DNA of 64,000 bases from Bolinopsis microptera (Eukaryota; Ctenophora; Tentaculata; Lobata; Bolinopsidae): contig NC_087074.1 in NCBI RefSeq assembly GCF_026151205.1, positions 9,093,726-9,157,725 of the forward strand, read 5' to 3'. Below the pieces are notes generated by a model, which saw nothing but the letters and a program-made list of their open reading frames with translations, was not told the DNA's origin and made no database searches. Position 1 is the first letter of the stretch. Each line of letters opens with the position of its first letter. The translations under genes were made by a program, and so were the position numbers. Positions 12,252-25,700 of the stretch are shown here, one piece after another.

Positions 12252-15200
12252 ATCTTTTTAGTGTATTTTTATTTATCTGAAAACCTGTGTTTTATTCTAA
12301 GTAGGTAACATTTCGCTCTTTATTTAAACACTATAGCTAATACTATAACATCAAACTTAAATTTAAAACTGGAATTTACTGTAGAGTAGTGCTCACAGAG
12401 GATTCTCCAAAATAAGCAATAGAACTGCTTGACTTGCAATTTGCAAATTATCACACTTTATTTGGCATTCTAACTAGCGTCAGTTTCATTGGTATTGCAC
12501 ATAATATTCACGTGAATATTCGCTACCCGCATAATTAGTCTGGTGAAATCACTCCTCCAGATCGGTAATCACTTTAGTTACACCAGAAATCACAGCCGAT
12601 CTGAGTGACACGGAGTGTTACATTATCATTCTCCCACTGAGGAGAAACCTTTCTCGATTACAGTACGTTATCTAACAGTATTACTCACGGTTAGAGGTCT
12701 TATACACGTTAGATAGGTTTACTTGTTGGTATGTGTCGCTAACACGATTTGTCACGTATTAAAGTAGATTTGTCACGTATTAAAGTAGATTTCTGTAGAT
12801 TAAAGTAGATTACTGCCACTGTTAACTCCACATTTTCTGCTGCCTTCCCAGCAAGTGTGATTTTGTTTGTATGGCCACTTGGGACACATTCTATCGACTA
12901 GGAGTTACTTAGCTGGCTAAATAACTCTAGGTATCTAATCTAATAGACCTGCTCGACCTGCAGTTCCAAACCGTATCACTGGGACTAGTTGCTGTTAGTT
13001 AATGGGGGAATATTGCCAGTTTTACCTTCAGTTCGGAGTGTAGAATTTCAATTGGTCATGGTGGAGGAAATCGTTAAGGTAATACACCCTGTCCCGGCGT
13101 TGACGTGGCAACTAATCACCTCTAAAATACGTGAGCTTCTCTTCTCCCCGCCTTTTGTTTCCTCTCCCATGTGTAACTGTTTTTATTGTTTAACTTCGTG
13201 ACTCTTACAAGTTACATGCAAATAATTTATCGCGCTGTTCGACTATTTCAAGCCTTCGCACTATGTCTTGTTTATTTCGGGTTATACATTCCATGATACG
13301 TTGGTCGATACGTTTAATCTAATTCTGTTTCCTTTCAATTTCGCAATCATTCTCATTCTCACCCGATCATGGGTGGTTCTAATCAGCTAATAGGCGCTTG
13401 TTTTAATCACCCAATTGGCTGCTCAGTGATCACTTACATTCTAGAATAAGCTGATTATCTGGTCGTAACTAGCTCAACGTGTTATTAATTAAACATCGCT
13501 GCTGCTCATGTGCTGTGTATTTATTTATATACCAGTCGTGGCGCTACATGACGCTTGTGGCATGTTTACTAATTAGCAATCAGCAGTTAGGCTAATTAGA
13601 CAAATCGCCTGGCTCTGCTCACTTTTCCTCGAAATAGCACCGTTGCAGCTGATTTTTTCCATGTTTTTTCCATGTTTCTGCGCAGTCGTTCTGGGCCACA
13701 ATCGTTCTGGCTCGAGTTTAATGGTGATTTTGCTAGATGTCGCTAACACTAGAAACTTCTAAAACCGTTATCGAATGCTTCGAATCTTTTTATCCATCTT
13801 TCAACAAGTGTCATGCGCTTTAAGATATCTGATTTATTAACATGTGATAATTTCTGTCCTATTATTTCTACTTTAAATAATTGTATGTTGCTGTTTCGTT
13901 CCTTATTTTACATATTATTTACCGTATCGTGAACCGTACCGGGGCAAATCAATTTAACGTGCCCATAATTAATAAATTCCGGCATAACCACGGCCCGGCT
14001 GACGTAACACAAACATCACAGATGATCATACGCACGGATACAGATAACAGATTAGCATCTGCACGATACCTGTGATTACTGTTAGTTAACTAAAATGCTA
14101 GTACTTTATCTCCAATTAAGGTATTGAGCTCTTTTAACCCATAGTCGTCGTAGGACTTGATTCGTTTACATATTGGAATGTCGTGAAGACTGAAGCCTCA
14201 TAATAAGGAGAGATTATATGTAGATTTACGGACTACTTAAAAGGATAATAACATATATATTACATATATAGGTGGTCTGTGTGCAGTGTAGGAGTGAGTT
14301 ATATCGTTCCCCGTCAAATTGCCCCGGCTTTGTGTTTGTGAAGCCTATAATTTGGTGGTCTCTGATAAATGTCGTTGTGCTCTGACCTTAGTGTGTATCG
14401 TGTTGCAATAACGGCCTGCGCAGTTATACACGTTGCGATGATGTTATTTCTCTTGTTGTATGTTTAAACTGTTGTTCTGCTCGTTCTTTGATCAGACTCT
14501 TGTTTTAATTTCGAATTTAGATAATATGTACATGCTTTATTTATTTATTTTGGTCGATTAGACTGTAAAGAGACAATAGCATTTGATCACTATGATGTAA
14601 TGCACATAAAACTCCACTATAATTTGTACCACTAACCTACGCGAGTTCTAGAAAAACATAAAATGTAATAATAGTGAAGTATGAGGAGCTAAGTGGTAAT
14701 AAATATAACCCCGAAGTAAGTCCGCCACAGATAACGGCTTTATATAATAAAGTCTAGTAAAACATGTGAAGTTGATTAACAATTCCCACGTGACGTCCCT
14801 AGATAGCGAATTTCTCGTCTCTCTCTCTCTCTCCTTGAAGAGAGCTCCGTCCGTGTGATATAATGTGCATGTCAGAAGTGAGGACTTCACGGCTGAGGGA
14901 GACGTTAATATAGCACGTATATTACAACACGTTGTACAGTAGTCGTAGTGAGCGACACAAGCTTTTAGACTCTGTCAGTTGTATGTTGGACCGTGGTGAA
15001 GTTATGTGTTTGTTACGTTGTATTTCAAGTGTGTAGATCTACTTCCTGCGATATCTTAACTCAACAAGTCAACCTCTCTCTCTCTTCTTCCGCCTAAAGG
15101 TATGTACATAGTTTTGTCTCTACTTACGACCTGTCGTAAGTTCATTAGCGACCAGCTATAAGTTGTTTAGTTATTAGTAGCAACCTGCTATCTCTTTCTC

Positions 15201-16722
15201 TGATCACCCTGATATCGTATCTAAAATATGCCGCTCAACAAAGTAAACCGTACAATCACCAGACGCAATAGAAACAGATTAATTGCAAACTTGCCCGGGT
15301 CCGTTGAGATGCCGCGCACCGAAACTAAGTAATTAGCCTCGCTAATAATACACATGAGTGTAGGTTACAGCAATTTGGTTAATGAAATATGTCGCATGTG
15401 ATATCTCCACATTTTAGCCCTGTTTGGTTATGACAATTTTAAATGGTGAGCCTGTGAGAGGTTATAAATATAAGCGTGAATCATGGAATAACGATAGTAA
15501 GGCGGGGTATTGTACAAGGCAGTACTTTATGTAAGCTTCATGTTCACTTCCTGACGACTGCTCCCTGCTCAGCAGCCGTTTTTACGAACGTAACAGATCG
15601 GAAATGATTTTAACATTCATGTGACATCATGTCGTGTAGTTTTATTTTAGTCGCAGAACTAACCTGTAAATCAATTATACCATTTCTCATAACACTTATC
15701 AAATCGATGATTAGATTATTGTTTTTACATTGATAGGCGTTTATTACGTCTGAAAATAAAATGTGTGCCGATGTTAGTTGAGCGTCTTGGTACTGTAATA
15801 GTTATGCGTATCTATAATATGCATTCCTTAGTTCTTAACACGATATGGACGTTCACACTTTATTTTAGAACCTTGTCAGCTTTTAGGTCTGATAAACTTT
15901 GACCGTGTATTTATACATTGTTTTGTGGGTGCTATGTTGTTGTGGGGTCAGAATACGTTTTGGTAAATCTGTGAATTTCGACCGTGATGATCGATTTAAA
16001 GTACGTGATTTTCACTCAAGAGTTCATTTTTCACACGTAATAATTGTGACAGAATCTGGTTAATTAGCGCCGTGTGGTACGGTATGTATAGTATGTCTTC
16101 ACTGCATTCCTTCTACAGTTGTGCTTTTAACAAGTGTGCTTCTTCAACTAGAGTGCTGTCTGTTCTCTCTTGTACTGTTCTTGCTTGATAATTAAACTTG
16201 TTTTATATTGTACGACAAATCGTTTTGTAACCAAACTTCGTTGTTTCTCGTAAGTCGGCGAATCTTTTATAAGATAAAGAAGCCATTGTCGGCATCACAG
16301 ATTAAAGTGAACACGGCTCTATGAAGAAAACAAGGCTTGAAAGAAGGAGCTAGAATGTCCTATGTTCTTTGTAGTGGCTTTGTTAGTGATTTTGTTTTGG
16401 ATTGTGACGAACCGTTTTATCACTCAACTCTTTCGGTGCTTACTTTGGGGCTAAGCTTCTAGATTGGGTGTAAACTCTAGACGCTATTTTAGATAACTTG
16501 GATTTATGTGAACACTACTCTAATAAAAACCAGGCTTTTTAGACATAAAATCAACAAATTAAACCAGCAAAAGTAACCATACTGCATGATCAATATCCTA
16601 ATTTAAATTAGAATCCGGAAGAATATCCAAATGAATTAAATGACAGTGTATTGAAACTAAAAAATGAACTGCAATCATTGTAGCTTCACCTCAAACTTCA
16701 CACCAGAAATAGATGTAGCAAA
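12252..16722. other. Intergenic region and CLIP1 upstream/5' UTR region
   Basis: No protein gene is recognised. It contains a direct tandem of about 22 bp (12747-12790, unit containing TTTGTCACGTATTAAAGTAG) and a CT-rich run at 14818-14832. A strong donor-like sequence (CTAAAG|GTATGTAC) lies at 15099-15100 after a CT-rich stretch, and an acceptor-like CACACCAG ends at 16707, sixteen bases before the CLIP1 ATG. A non-coding first exon ending at 15099 and spliced to 16708 is therefore possible, but there is no transcript evidence. Confidence 0.4.
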
Positions 16723-19700
16723 ATGTCTACAGGGCTGAAAGCCCCGTCCGCCAGGGGTCTGGCCAGACCTGCTCCCGTCAAGAAAAGTGGACTCGCCAGG
16801 CCGACCACTGGCCTAACCAAGACTCCGTCTGCTAACAAGGTGTCAGGTAAATTGGCAGGGAGTCGGGAGTCTATAACTAGCGGTCCAATCAGATCAGCTT
16901 CACGAAGTGCTCTCAAATCTTCTGCTTCCAGTCAGTCTATTAATTCTGGTAAGTTTCTGTAAGTGAGAACGTGTCAAATTAGACTTCTGAAAAGAAATAT
17001 TCTAAACTAGCAAAGAAGTGCCAGTTTGTGGTTGAAAGGACATGGTGTCAAAGGGTCTACATAAGATAATAATGGAACGCGCGAATGAAATCCATACACT
17101 ATTAACCCGCTCCTGTAGGCATCGTATCGCTATCGTTCGCGCGCACATACCGTCTTAATGCAGCTCCGTAGAATTCACTGACCTGATTTTCAGGATTATC
17201 GAGGTCCGGCAGCAGTGCATCAGTTAATGATATGAATCCTCTGAAAGTAGGAACCAGGGTAAAAACGAAGGACACTAAATTAGAGGGTACTGTGAGGTTC
17301 TGCGGAGAGCCACAGTTTGCGAGTGGAATCTGGGTGGGGGTAGAGTTAGATACGGAGAATGGGAAGAACGATGGTGAGGTCAAGGGAGTACGATACTTCC
17401 AATGCGAACCGCAGCATGGTCTATTCTGTAAACCTGATAAACTCAACAGGGTTAGTTTATTGATTTTACACTGTTACATATAATACACGTACGCCAAATT
17501 TGGTAGACTTCTCACTTCATCCAAATTCTATCCGCTTACTGATCATTCACAGAAATATCGCCAGATTAAGGAGCCAGCCATGAGGCCTATCCGGACCCCA
17601 TCTAACGTTAATGTCTCAAAAGTTAACTACGAAGCCAAGTTCGGTCTCAGAATTGGAGGGAGATGCATTGTGAACGAAACTAAGGAGGGCACGCTGTTAT
17701 TTGTGGGTCTCACTCAATTTGCTAAAGGAGTGTGGGCCGGTGTGGCGTTGGACACAGACGATGGAAAGAATGACGGGTCTGTCAAAGGCGAAAGGTTGGT
17801 AAACCCTAAAAAAGGTTCTCACTAAAATTTTGTCTCTGTAGAAATAAAACAATATCCAAAAGTCATCGCATCGTACATAATAGATTACCTCAAAGAATTC
17901 CTTTTACAGCATACAATATCACATACTAAACTTCAGGTACTTTACATGCGATCCAGGCTTTGGCTTGTTTTCCCAAGCTGCCAAGATTAAAATGATAGAT
18001 AGTCCCCTTTCTTCCACTACTTCTCTCTCATCATTCGATACTCCTCGTAAAGCCTCCGTTAACAATAACGGCGAGGAAGTCATGAAACCTGACTTCATCA
18101 ACCGTACTCCAGCTTCCACTCCTGGTATCAAATCCTCCCTGTCGGGTCTCTTGAGCAAGGTATGTTGCACTGGAATTTTCCTATCTTCAATTTGCTGCCA
18201 TATTTTTGCTGATTCCTGGTGATTGCATCTCTTTGTTTTATCTCGGGATTGAGATTTCTATAGCATTATGTGTCTGTGTTTTTTGGGTTTAGTTTATTTC
18301 TAATCACAGAGCCGAGATGAGAATAATAAGAACCGAGATATCGAATCGATGCAGAAAAACATCGGCGACCTTCAACAAAGATTGAGTGAAGTTACAAGCC
18401 CGACCACGAAAAATGGTCCAGCCATTCCCTCAGTAAGTTTAAAGTTGATGACGGTGAAGAGTGAAATGTCTGAGATATAATAGGTTCGAGCTGAATAGTG
18501 GACAGAGAAAGTGAGTGGTGAGGTGTGTGATGTGAGAAAAAAAAAGAAGAGAAGAGAAGCTTGTAATGACTTTTAGAAAAATTCCCTGTTAACGCCTGTG
18601 TAGCTATTACGTAGGGAGAGCTCTAATGAAGCGACAGAGGACCAGAGATGTCCCTCCTCCTCCAGCTCAGACCTGGATCAAACTCTGACGGACGACTTGA
18701 CCAGATCTGACGACTCCCAAGGTAGCAGAGTCCTCCTCAACATGGATACTCCAGACTTGTTCGAGGACCCACTATCTTTATCTGAGTACTGCAGATCACC
18801 GTCTCCTGCTCCCAGCACAACTTCCTCCGTCAGAAGCTACCGAAGGAAGTTATCCCAGAATACCCCTAGCATGATACCGGACTTTAATAATCGCAGAGAA
18901 GATCAGACGATCTCCGAGGTGATATCAAGTAAATTCAAAAAGAAGACTCCGAAAATAAAGGTGACGAAATCAAAAGCATCACCGGATACCCGGTTTATCA
19001 GACAGAACATCCAGAAGTGGAACATAGATATCAGAACACGGAGGGACTCAGAAGGATCCTCCCCCTCCTCCAACAACCCCTGTCCTCAACACTCTCCCTC
19101 TCCACAAACCAGGACTCGCAACATTCCTGTTCGAGTAAGAAGCTACTCCTCGAGTAGACAGGAGCCTGAAGATCCAGTTTTCAGGGATACCAAGACTGGT
19201 AGTTTGAACAGGGGCCTTTCCGTGGGAGATCTCCAGAAACTAGACCAGATCTCTCATCTATTCGATGCTTTCAAATGCCCTATAGATGTTGCAGCTGGAC
19301 GAAGATCTGATGTTTTAAAACGCATCAAGGACAAAAGTTTAGAATCTGTGCCGTTGTGTCGGCTTATGGACGGGGTAGATCAAGAAGAGGTTTAGGATTC
19401 GTGTAAATGTTTCCTAATTCTGTAGTCTTATCCAGTGATGCACCTTGTGCCCTCTTGTACTTACAGTCACGACGTACACCTTCAATGTAACTTTCGAACT
19501 TCCTTCTTTGTATTACGTGAAATTTTCTTGAAAATCAGATAGCTTATTGAAACGTGTACTTTATGTTGTCCCTTTATCAACTTTAACAAAAATGTGAGCC
19601 CGTATTGTGCGAAATCTATGTTGGTTTCATGTTGTAGAATTTATATGCTGATTAGTGTTGATTGTAGCACTTCTTTAACTTTATCTATCAAGTTCTTAGA

Positions 19701-22700
19701 TTTGTTGGATTTTTTTCTTCAAAATCTCAATTTACGTCCACTACTCCACTGATTAATAAAGTACAATTGCCGGTACGAGCTAACCTACCACTAATTTTCA
19801 GACTCCCTCAACCAGACTTAACAGCACTAGCAGCAACCATAGTCCCGACCAATACGAACAGCTCAAGCAACTCCATGAAGAGGTTTACCCTCAATTCTCC
19901 TGAGTTTAGATTTATTTACAATCAACTACGATGAGTACAGATTTATTAATGAATTTTTAAAAACTCAAGTTTTTGGATATATTGCATTATCGAAACAGTT
20001 TTCAACGCTTTTTAAATTTGTACATATCAGAGCGAGAAAGCTAGAAACGATCTGGCCGAGAAAGTTAAAGCCTCAGAAAACGAAAAGTTGACATTCGAAG
20101 CTAGACTTGCTGAAGTGGCTGAGGTATGTATTTTGTGTCGGCTGACATATCTTATATGAAAGGGACTGATAATCTGCTTTAATTTCTATATAGCAATAAG
20201 TATTATTCATAGTATTATGAATTTTCAATTATTTGCATTTATACGACCCTTGTGAATGTGGATTTAACTTTATCTCTTCAGGCCGCAGATAAGGAGAAGT
20301 CCGGTCTCAACTTCAAACTAGAACAGCAGAACAAGGAGATAGTCGTATTAAAGTCAAACAACTCTTCTCAAATATCCAAACTACAGGACGAAATTAACAA
20401 CCTGGAGACGGAACTCGCCATTTCACTCGATAAGATCGGGGACTACGAGAGCTCTGCCTTACAAAACGATAACTCTGGTGAAATTGCCATGAACCAGGAA
20501 CAAATAGCCGAACTTCAGGCTGAACTCAAAAAGATAAATCACGCTATAGATCAGGATCAAAGCAAGATTGCTCATCTAGAGTCAGAACTTTCAGATGCAC
20601 TTTTGTTATCAGAAACTCTACAAAGCGATATAAATCAGATGACAGCATCTCAAGACGGTGCTGCAGGACAATTTTCAACTGCTCAAAGCAGAATCAAAGA
20701 GTTGGAGGCTCAGCTTGCTGATGCTACTAGTTCACTCTCAGACTATAAATCGAATAGTGATAGTTGTACCGCAGATTTCGTAGCTGAACGTGAAATTAAC
20801 AAGGAACTCAGCGAAGAGTTAGAATCGTTCAAACAGCAATCATCGGACCTTGATAACGAGATTTTTTCAATGCGAAGTGCGCACGAGTCTTACGTTCAGT
20901 CCAGCGACAATAAACTTTCAAAATTGGAGGATCAGCTTCAAGAAGAAGGGCAGACACTTGCAAAGCTGCGGTCTGAGTTGTCAGAACTATCCAGCTCCTC
21001 CTCCTCAGACAAGATCCATCTCGAGCAGAAACTCCAAGACTCCCTGAACAGTATCTCCAGACTTCAGGAGCAAGCTGCACGTGATGCTGCGCGCATCTCC
21101 GACCTCGACAACATGTTGTCCTCCGCAGAGAGCGACGGTAGCTCCGAGCTGATCGTCGCGCACAAAAAGATATCGGAACTGGAGAATGTTTTGAAGGAGC
21201 GCAAGACTGCCAGTGACGTGGAGCTGAGGGAGGTTAATGATACCGTCACGGAGCTGAGAGTAGAGCTGAGCAGAGAGAAGCAGTTGGCTAGCGAGCAGTT
21301 AGAGATTGGCAACAAGAAATGTAAAGATCTCCAAGTCTCTTACGATCAGGTTAGAGTGCCTTATTAGCTCGCCGGATTCATCGTGGTACGTCCTATTACA
21401 GCTTATAACTACCTTTTGTGTCTCTATAATGCATGTGATTATCATTGTCTACTAAATAATCCCAACCAGGCATTTATGAGATATGTTTTGAATTTTGAGT
21501 TTTAAATAGAGTTATCATTCTGACCGCGACCGGTATATTTACTGGAGTATTCACATTTATACATTTTCAGATACAAATGGAGAGGTCCATGGAACAGATC
21601 CAGACCGAGAAAGAGATAGGAGAACTACAACTGCAACTAGCTGAAACAGACAAGCTGCGTTCAGACAACTCTAGACTCAACAACAACATCAACACTCTCC
21701 AAACTCAACTATCAACGCTCCAGACAAAATGTGACAACCTCCAAGACTCCAACAAGGGAATATCTCGTCTTCAAGACCAAATGGAGTCGGAGCGAACGGA
21801 ACACGCCAACTTGGTTGCCAGCCTGGAAAACAACATAGACGAACTAGAAACCAGACTAGCAATTGCTAACAACGACAAAGCAGCTCAGAGTGAGATGAGC
21901 GCTAAGAACGAAGCTGTGATGCAGGCCCAGATCACATCGTTAGAGAGGGAGACCGAGCGACTGAGGGAGCAGTTGGTCGAGCAGGAGGTCAAGGCCGAGG
22001 AGAGGATCACCAAGTTAGAGGCTCAGTTAGGAGAGGTTAGGAAATGCATGTTATCACGTGGTGTTATCACGTGGTGTAGCCATGTCACGTGGTCTCACCA
22101 TGTTTTCTGTATGTGTTCCGTGTTACTTTTTTAAAGCTTTCGTTTTTGAGCCCCCTAGCCGCATAGAATCCCAGCATACTCGTCAGTTCTCACAGCATAA
22201 AAATGTTATCAAATCTAGGGTTGATTTTGATTTCCGTTTTAGATTGACTCTGTTCTGTGCAAATGGGAACCGAAAATTTTTGATTCGGATGCAGAGTCCT
22301 AGAATAATGACTGCATCTAATCAAGAAGTTTTCTTGTGTTTGGAAAGGTAGAACATGTCTTGGCGTCCGGATAAATTTGCATGTGATGACGGTAATATGG
22401 AACTATTCAACAAAATGATTCGATCCAGCCGTAATTTCCGTGGGCTGAATGCATGTTGTAATAGTGGTGATTTCAAGCATTTTGTTTGGAGTTTGTGTCA
22501 TGTTGTGGTATTCTATGATCAGATCCACATTCTAGAGATTTTATCACTTTGCGATTAGAACGGGCCGCCTTAGCTTAGGCCTCAAAAACAAGAAATACGT
22601 GTTACTGAGTGAACCGGAAAATATCAAATGAAAAGCTAAGTTTACAAATACCATAAGTTCGAGAAAGACAATTCATTATTAGGTAAAGAGTACTGCATTA

Positions 22701-25700
22701 CATTACCACAACATTTCGCTGTTCTTCATTTAACGAAGTTTAAAAGATAAACCGTCAGATCGCCACGATTTCAACCGAGAAAACGGCAGAGATTGCAGAA
22801 TTACGGGAAGAATTAGATGGTTGCAAAGATCAACTCAACGACTCTGAACTCCAGCTCAGAGACCTAGCTGAGGAATACGATTCCAAGGTTCGGCAGTTGA
22901 GCAATTTTCTGAAAATACCGTCTGTAAACAAGAATATCTTCCTCCAAAGTGTGTTTTTGTGAATTTGTCTGCCTGTCCGACGGTAATTGATTAAAAAACA
23001 CCATAAAACGTGCGAAATGTGAGCCTCTTTAGTTTTATCCACATGTAATGTTCTCATTGAACCAGAATCTTTCACGCTAGACAATTATTTATAATTTGTT
23101 TACTAGGAATTTACCTTGGATCATCCATTCATTCAACCCCTTATTATCATAATATTTAGTTGTGTAAATATCACACATTGTGTTACCCATACTCACAGTC
23201 ACAGCGTATCACACACTGTTATCATACAACATTGTATATCACGTTCAGAGAGTTGAGCTAGAAGGAAGCCAAGCTACTGTGACCGAACTAGAGAGTCACA
23301 TGAAACATTTGACCGACGAAAAGAGAGTGTTGTCAAGTGAGCTGCTGACAATTACTAAAGAACTGGGCGAACTGAAAATAAAAACCAATAGGGTGGGTTT
23401 TGCTACTCTGCTATTTTTCCTATGCTGTGAGTCGTTTTGTGGGCTGTCTGTTTCACAATTCGTATCATTTCCTGCATCATTTCACTCAAATCTTGCACCC
23501 ATTTTTCCCAGTGCTAATGCTATGTGTTCTCTTTAAGTGTGCTGCTACAGCTTTATTTTATGTGCAGATTTCTTCTTTTCTTTATCACATTTAATCTCTT
23601 ACTAAAACACATGAATGTTTCTTGTTGATTTGTCTTTCGCCTTTCACGAGATTTGTGGTTTTTCTAAATGTTAGGGCGCGTCATAGCCAATCGCCTAATT
23701 TTTCGCATTTTCTGATATTCAAAATACATTGTGCACACAGAATCTCCGAAATGTCAACGGCGAAAGATGATTACACCCTTATATTTCCTTTGTGTTTTAC
23801 TTAAATCACACGATGTTCTCCAAGACTGTAAAAGTTATGATCTTCCTACAGCACTTTTATTTTGGTATTCTTCCCAGCTGCTATTCGTCTTATATCTCGA
23901 TTACTTCTCTTCTTTTTTTCTTCAAAGAAAAACTGTCAATTCCTAACTAGCCTTAATTATAATAAATTTTAATTAGAGTAATTGTAATTGCAATATTTTC
24001 AGCAATCAGACGAGGAAATAGAAAACTTGCACAAACAAATCAACAATCTGACGGAAGAAAATGATATGCTGAAACTTGATTTTCAAGAAAAGGTACTTAA
24101 CTATTATGTTGGATTATTTAGATTTTTAAATCTTGAATTTATAATTATGTAGATATTAGATATACCAGTTTTCACACTTCTAAAAATCACACAGACTAGT
24201 CAGAGAGACTCATTTTACGTAAGCAAAATTATAAATTTTCAACGGAAATCGATTTTACTGAATATTTTCATGATCAAATTTGGAAAGAATAACACGATTG
24301 GAATCATTTTTTATAAAATTTGAACTTTATCAATTCCTTGTTCCTTTATTTCCGTCTGAAAGCGCCCTGAAATATAGCGTGTTACTGATGATATTAATAA
24401 TTAATTAATTAATCAGATAATGACAGATGATAACCATATTATAGACATTGACAGACAAACACGACTGGTAATTTACTCAGTGTGAACTGTGAAACTGAAG
24501 CATATTTAGTTATAGCTGAATATTATCTTAGACAACCAGATGAACAAATACCTCACACCTTCAATTACACGTTCACTTAGTCTTTACACTGTTTGACTGT
24601 TATACACTATAGATAGGAAAAGCCTCCTTGTATCAGCAAAATTCGATGTAAGTTGACAAAGTTTTCTGCAGAACGCCGAGTTTGACGACTTGACGATGGA
24701 AGTGACCAATTTAAGGGAAATCAGCGAAACTGCCTTCACTGAGATCAAGAAGAACGAATTACAGTTCACTACGTCCGTCAAGAAACTCAAGACCACCGAA
24801 ATACAGCTGTAAGTAATTTCTAATTCCGTATTTTAAATTGAAAACAAATTCTAGATGCAGATGGTTGAATCTGTCTTAAAGCACAAAAGGCGAAAATATT
24901 TTTTTCATTTTAAACTTTAAGTTTGAACCCCTCACTCCTCCACATCTCTGAACCCTCCTTCTCTTACAGTGACGAAGCACTGGGTAGAATGAGAGATCTA
25001 CAATGCAAGATAAACGACCTAGAAGAGGAGGTGGTGCGAGAACGTTCCAGAACCCACGAGTTAGAACAGCGCCTCAACTCTCCCCCCGTTATGAGCTTCG
25101 AGAACATAGACAATCTGAGTAACATCTCCAGTTCTCCTCCTATCACAGCACCTGGCTTTATTCCTAATAGGGTGTTCTGTGATAACTGTGATGTGTTTGA
25201 TGAGCATGACACTGAGAACTGCCCTGTTGGTGAGTTAGTCTGTTTGTTTTTTGTTTGTGGGTTTGTTCATTGGTTTCAGGTTATTTATTGTAAATTGGCC
25301 AAAAATTCAGTGTTTTTAACTTAGAAAACTTGGTCACATGATCTGGTGAGTTTAAAGAAGTGAATTTACAAAACTTTAGAGTTTGATGATTACTCGTTGG
25401 AGGTTGAAGATGAGGTTGATAGTAAGTTGAGCATGTGTTAGTGACACGTGACAGTGGTCACGCGACAGATTTCAGTAGATTCATTTAAACCTCCTAACTT
25501 GTAGTTTTGATTTCTTATGATAACCGCTGATCTGTTCTTTAACTTATGTTGCTGTATTAAAACTGCTACTGTATTACACACTTTTACACTTAAAAGTAAG
25601 TAACAATGTGAAAGTTGCTTTCATCTGGACCTGGAAGTTTAGTTTTGTTAATCTCAGTAACGGTCGCACGCTCTTTGTGGCAGTGCTACTCCTTGTTTGA

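Noticed and set aside
16698-16916. Minus-strand frame opposite CLIP1 exon 1
   Set aside because: It mirrors a GC-rich Ser/Pro/Arg coding exon whose plus-strand product is a recognisable CLIP head.
22058-22558. Open frames after CLIP1 exon 10
   Set aside because: They start beyond the donor at 22036, lack heptads and have AT-rich intron composition.
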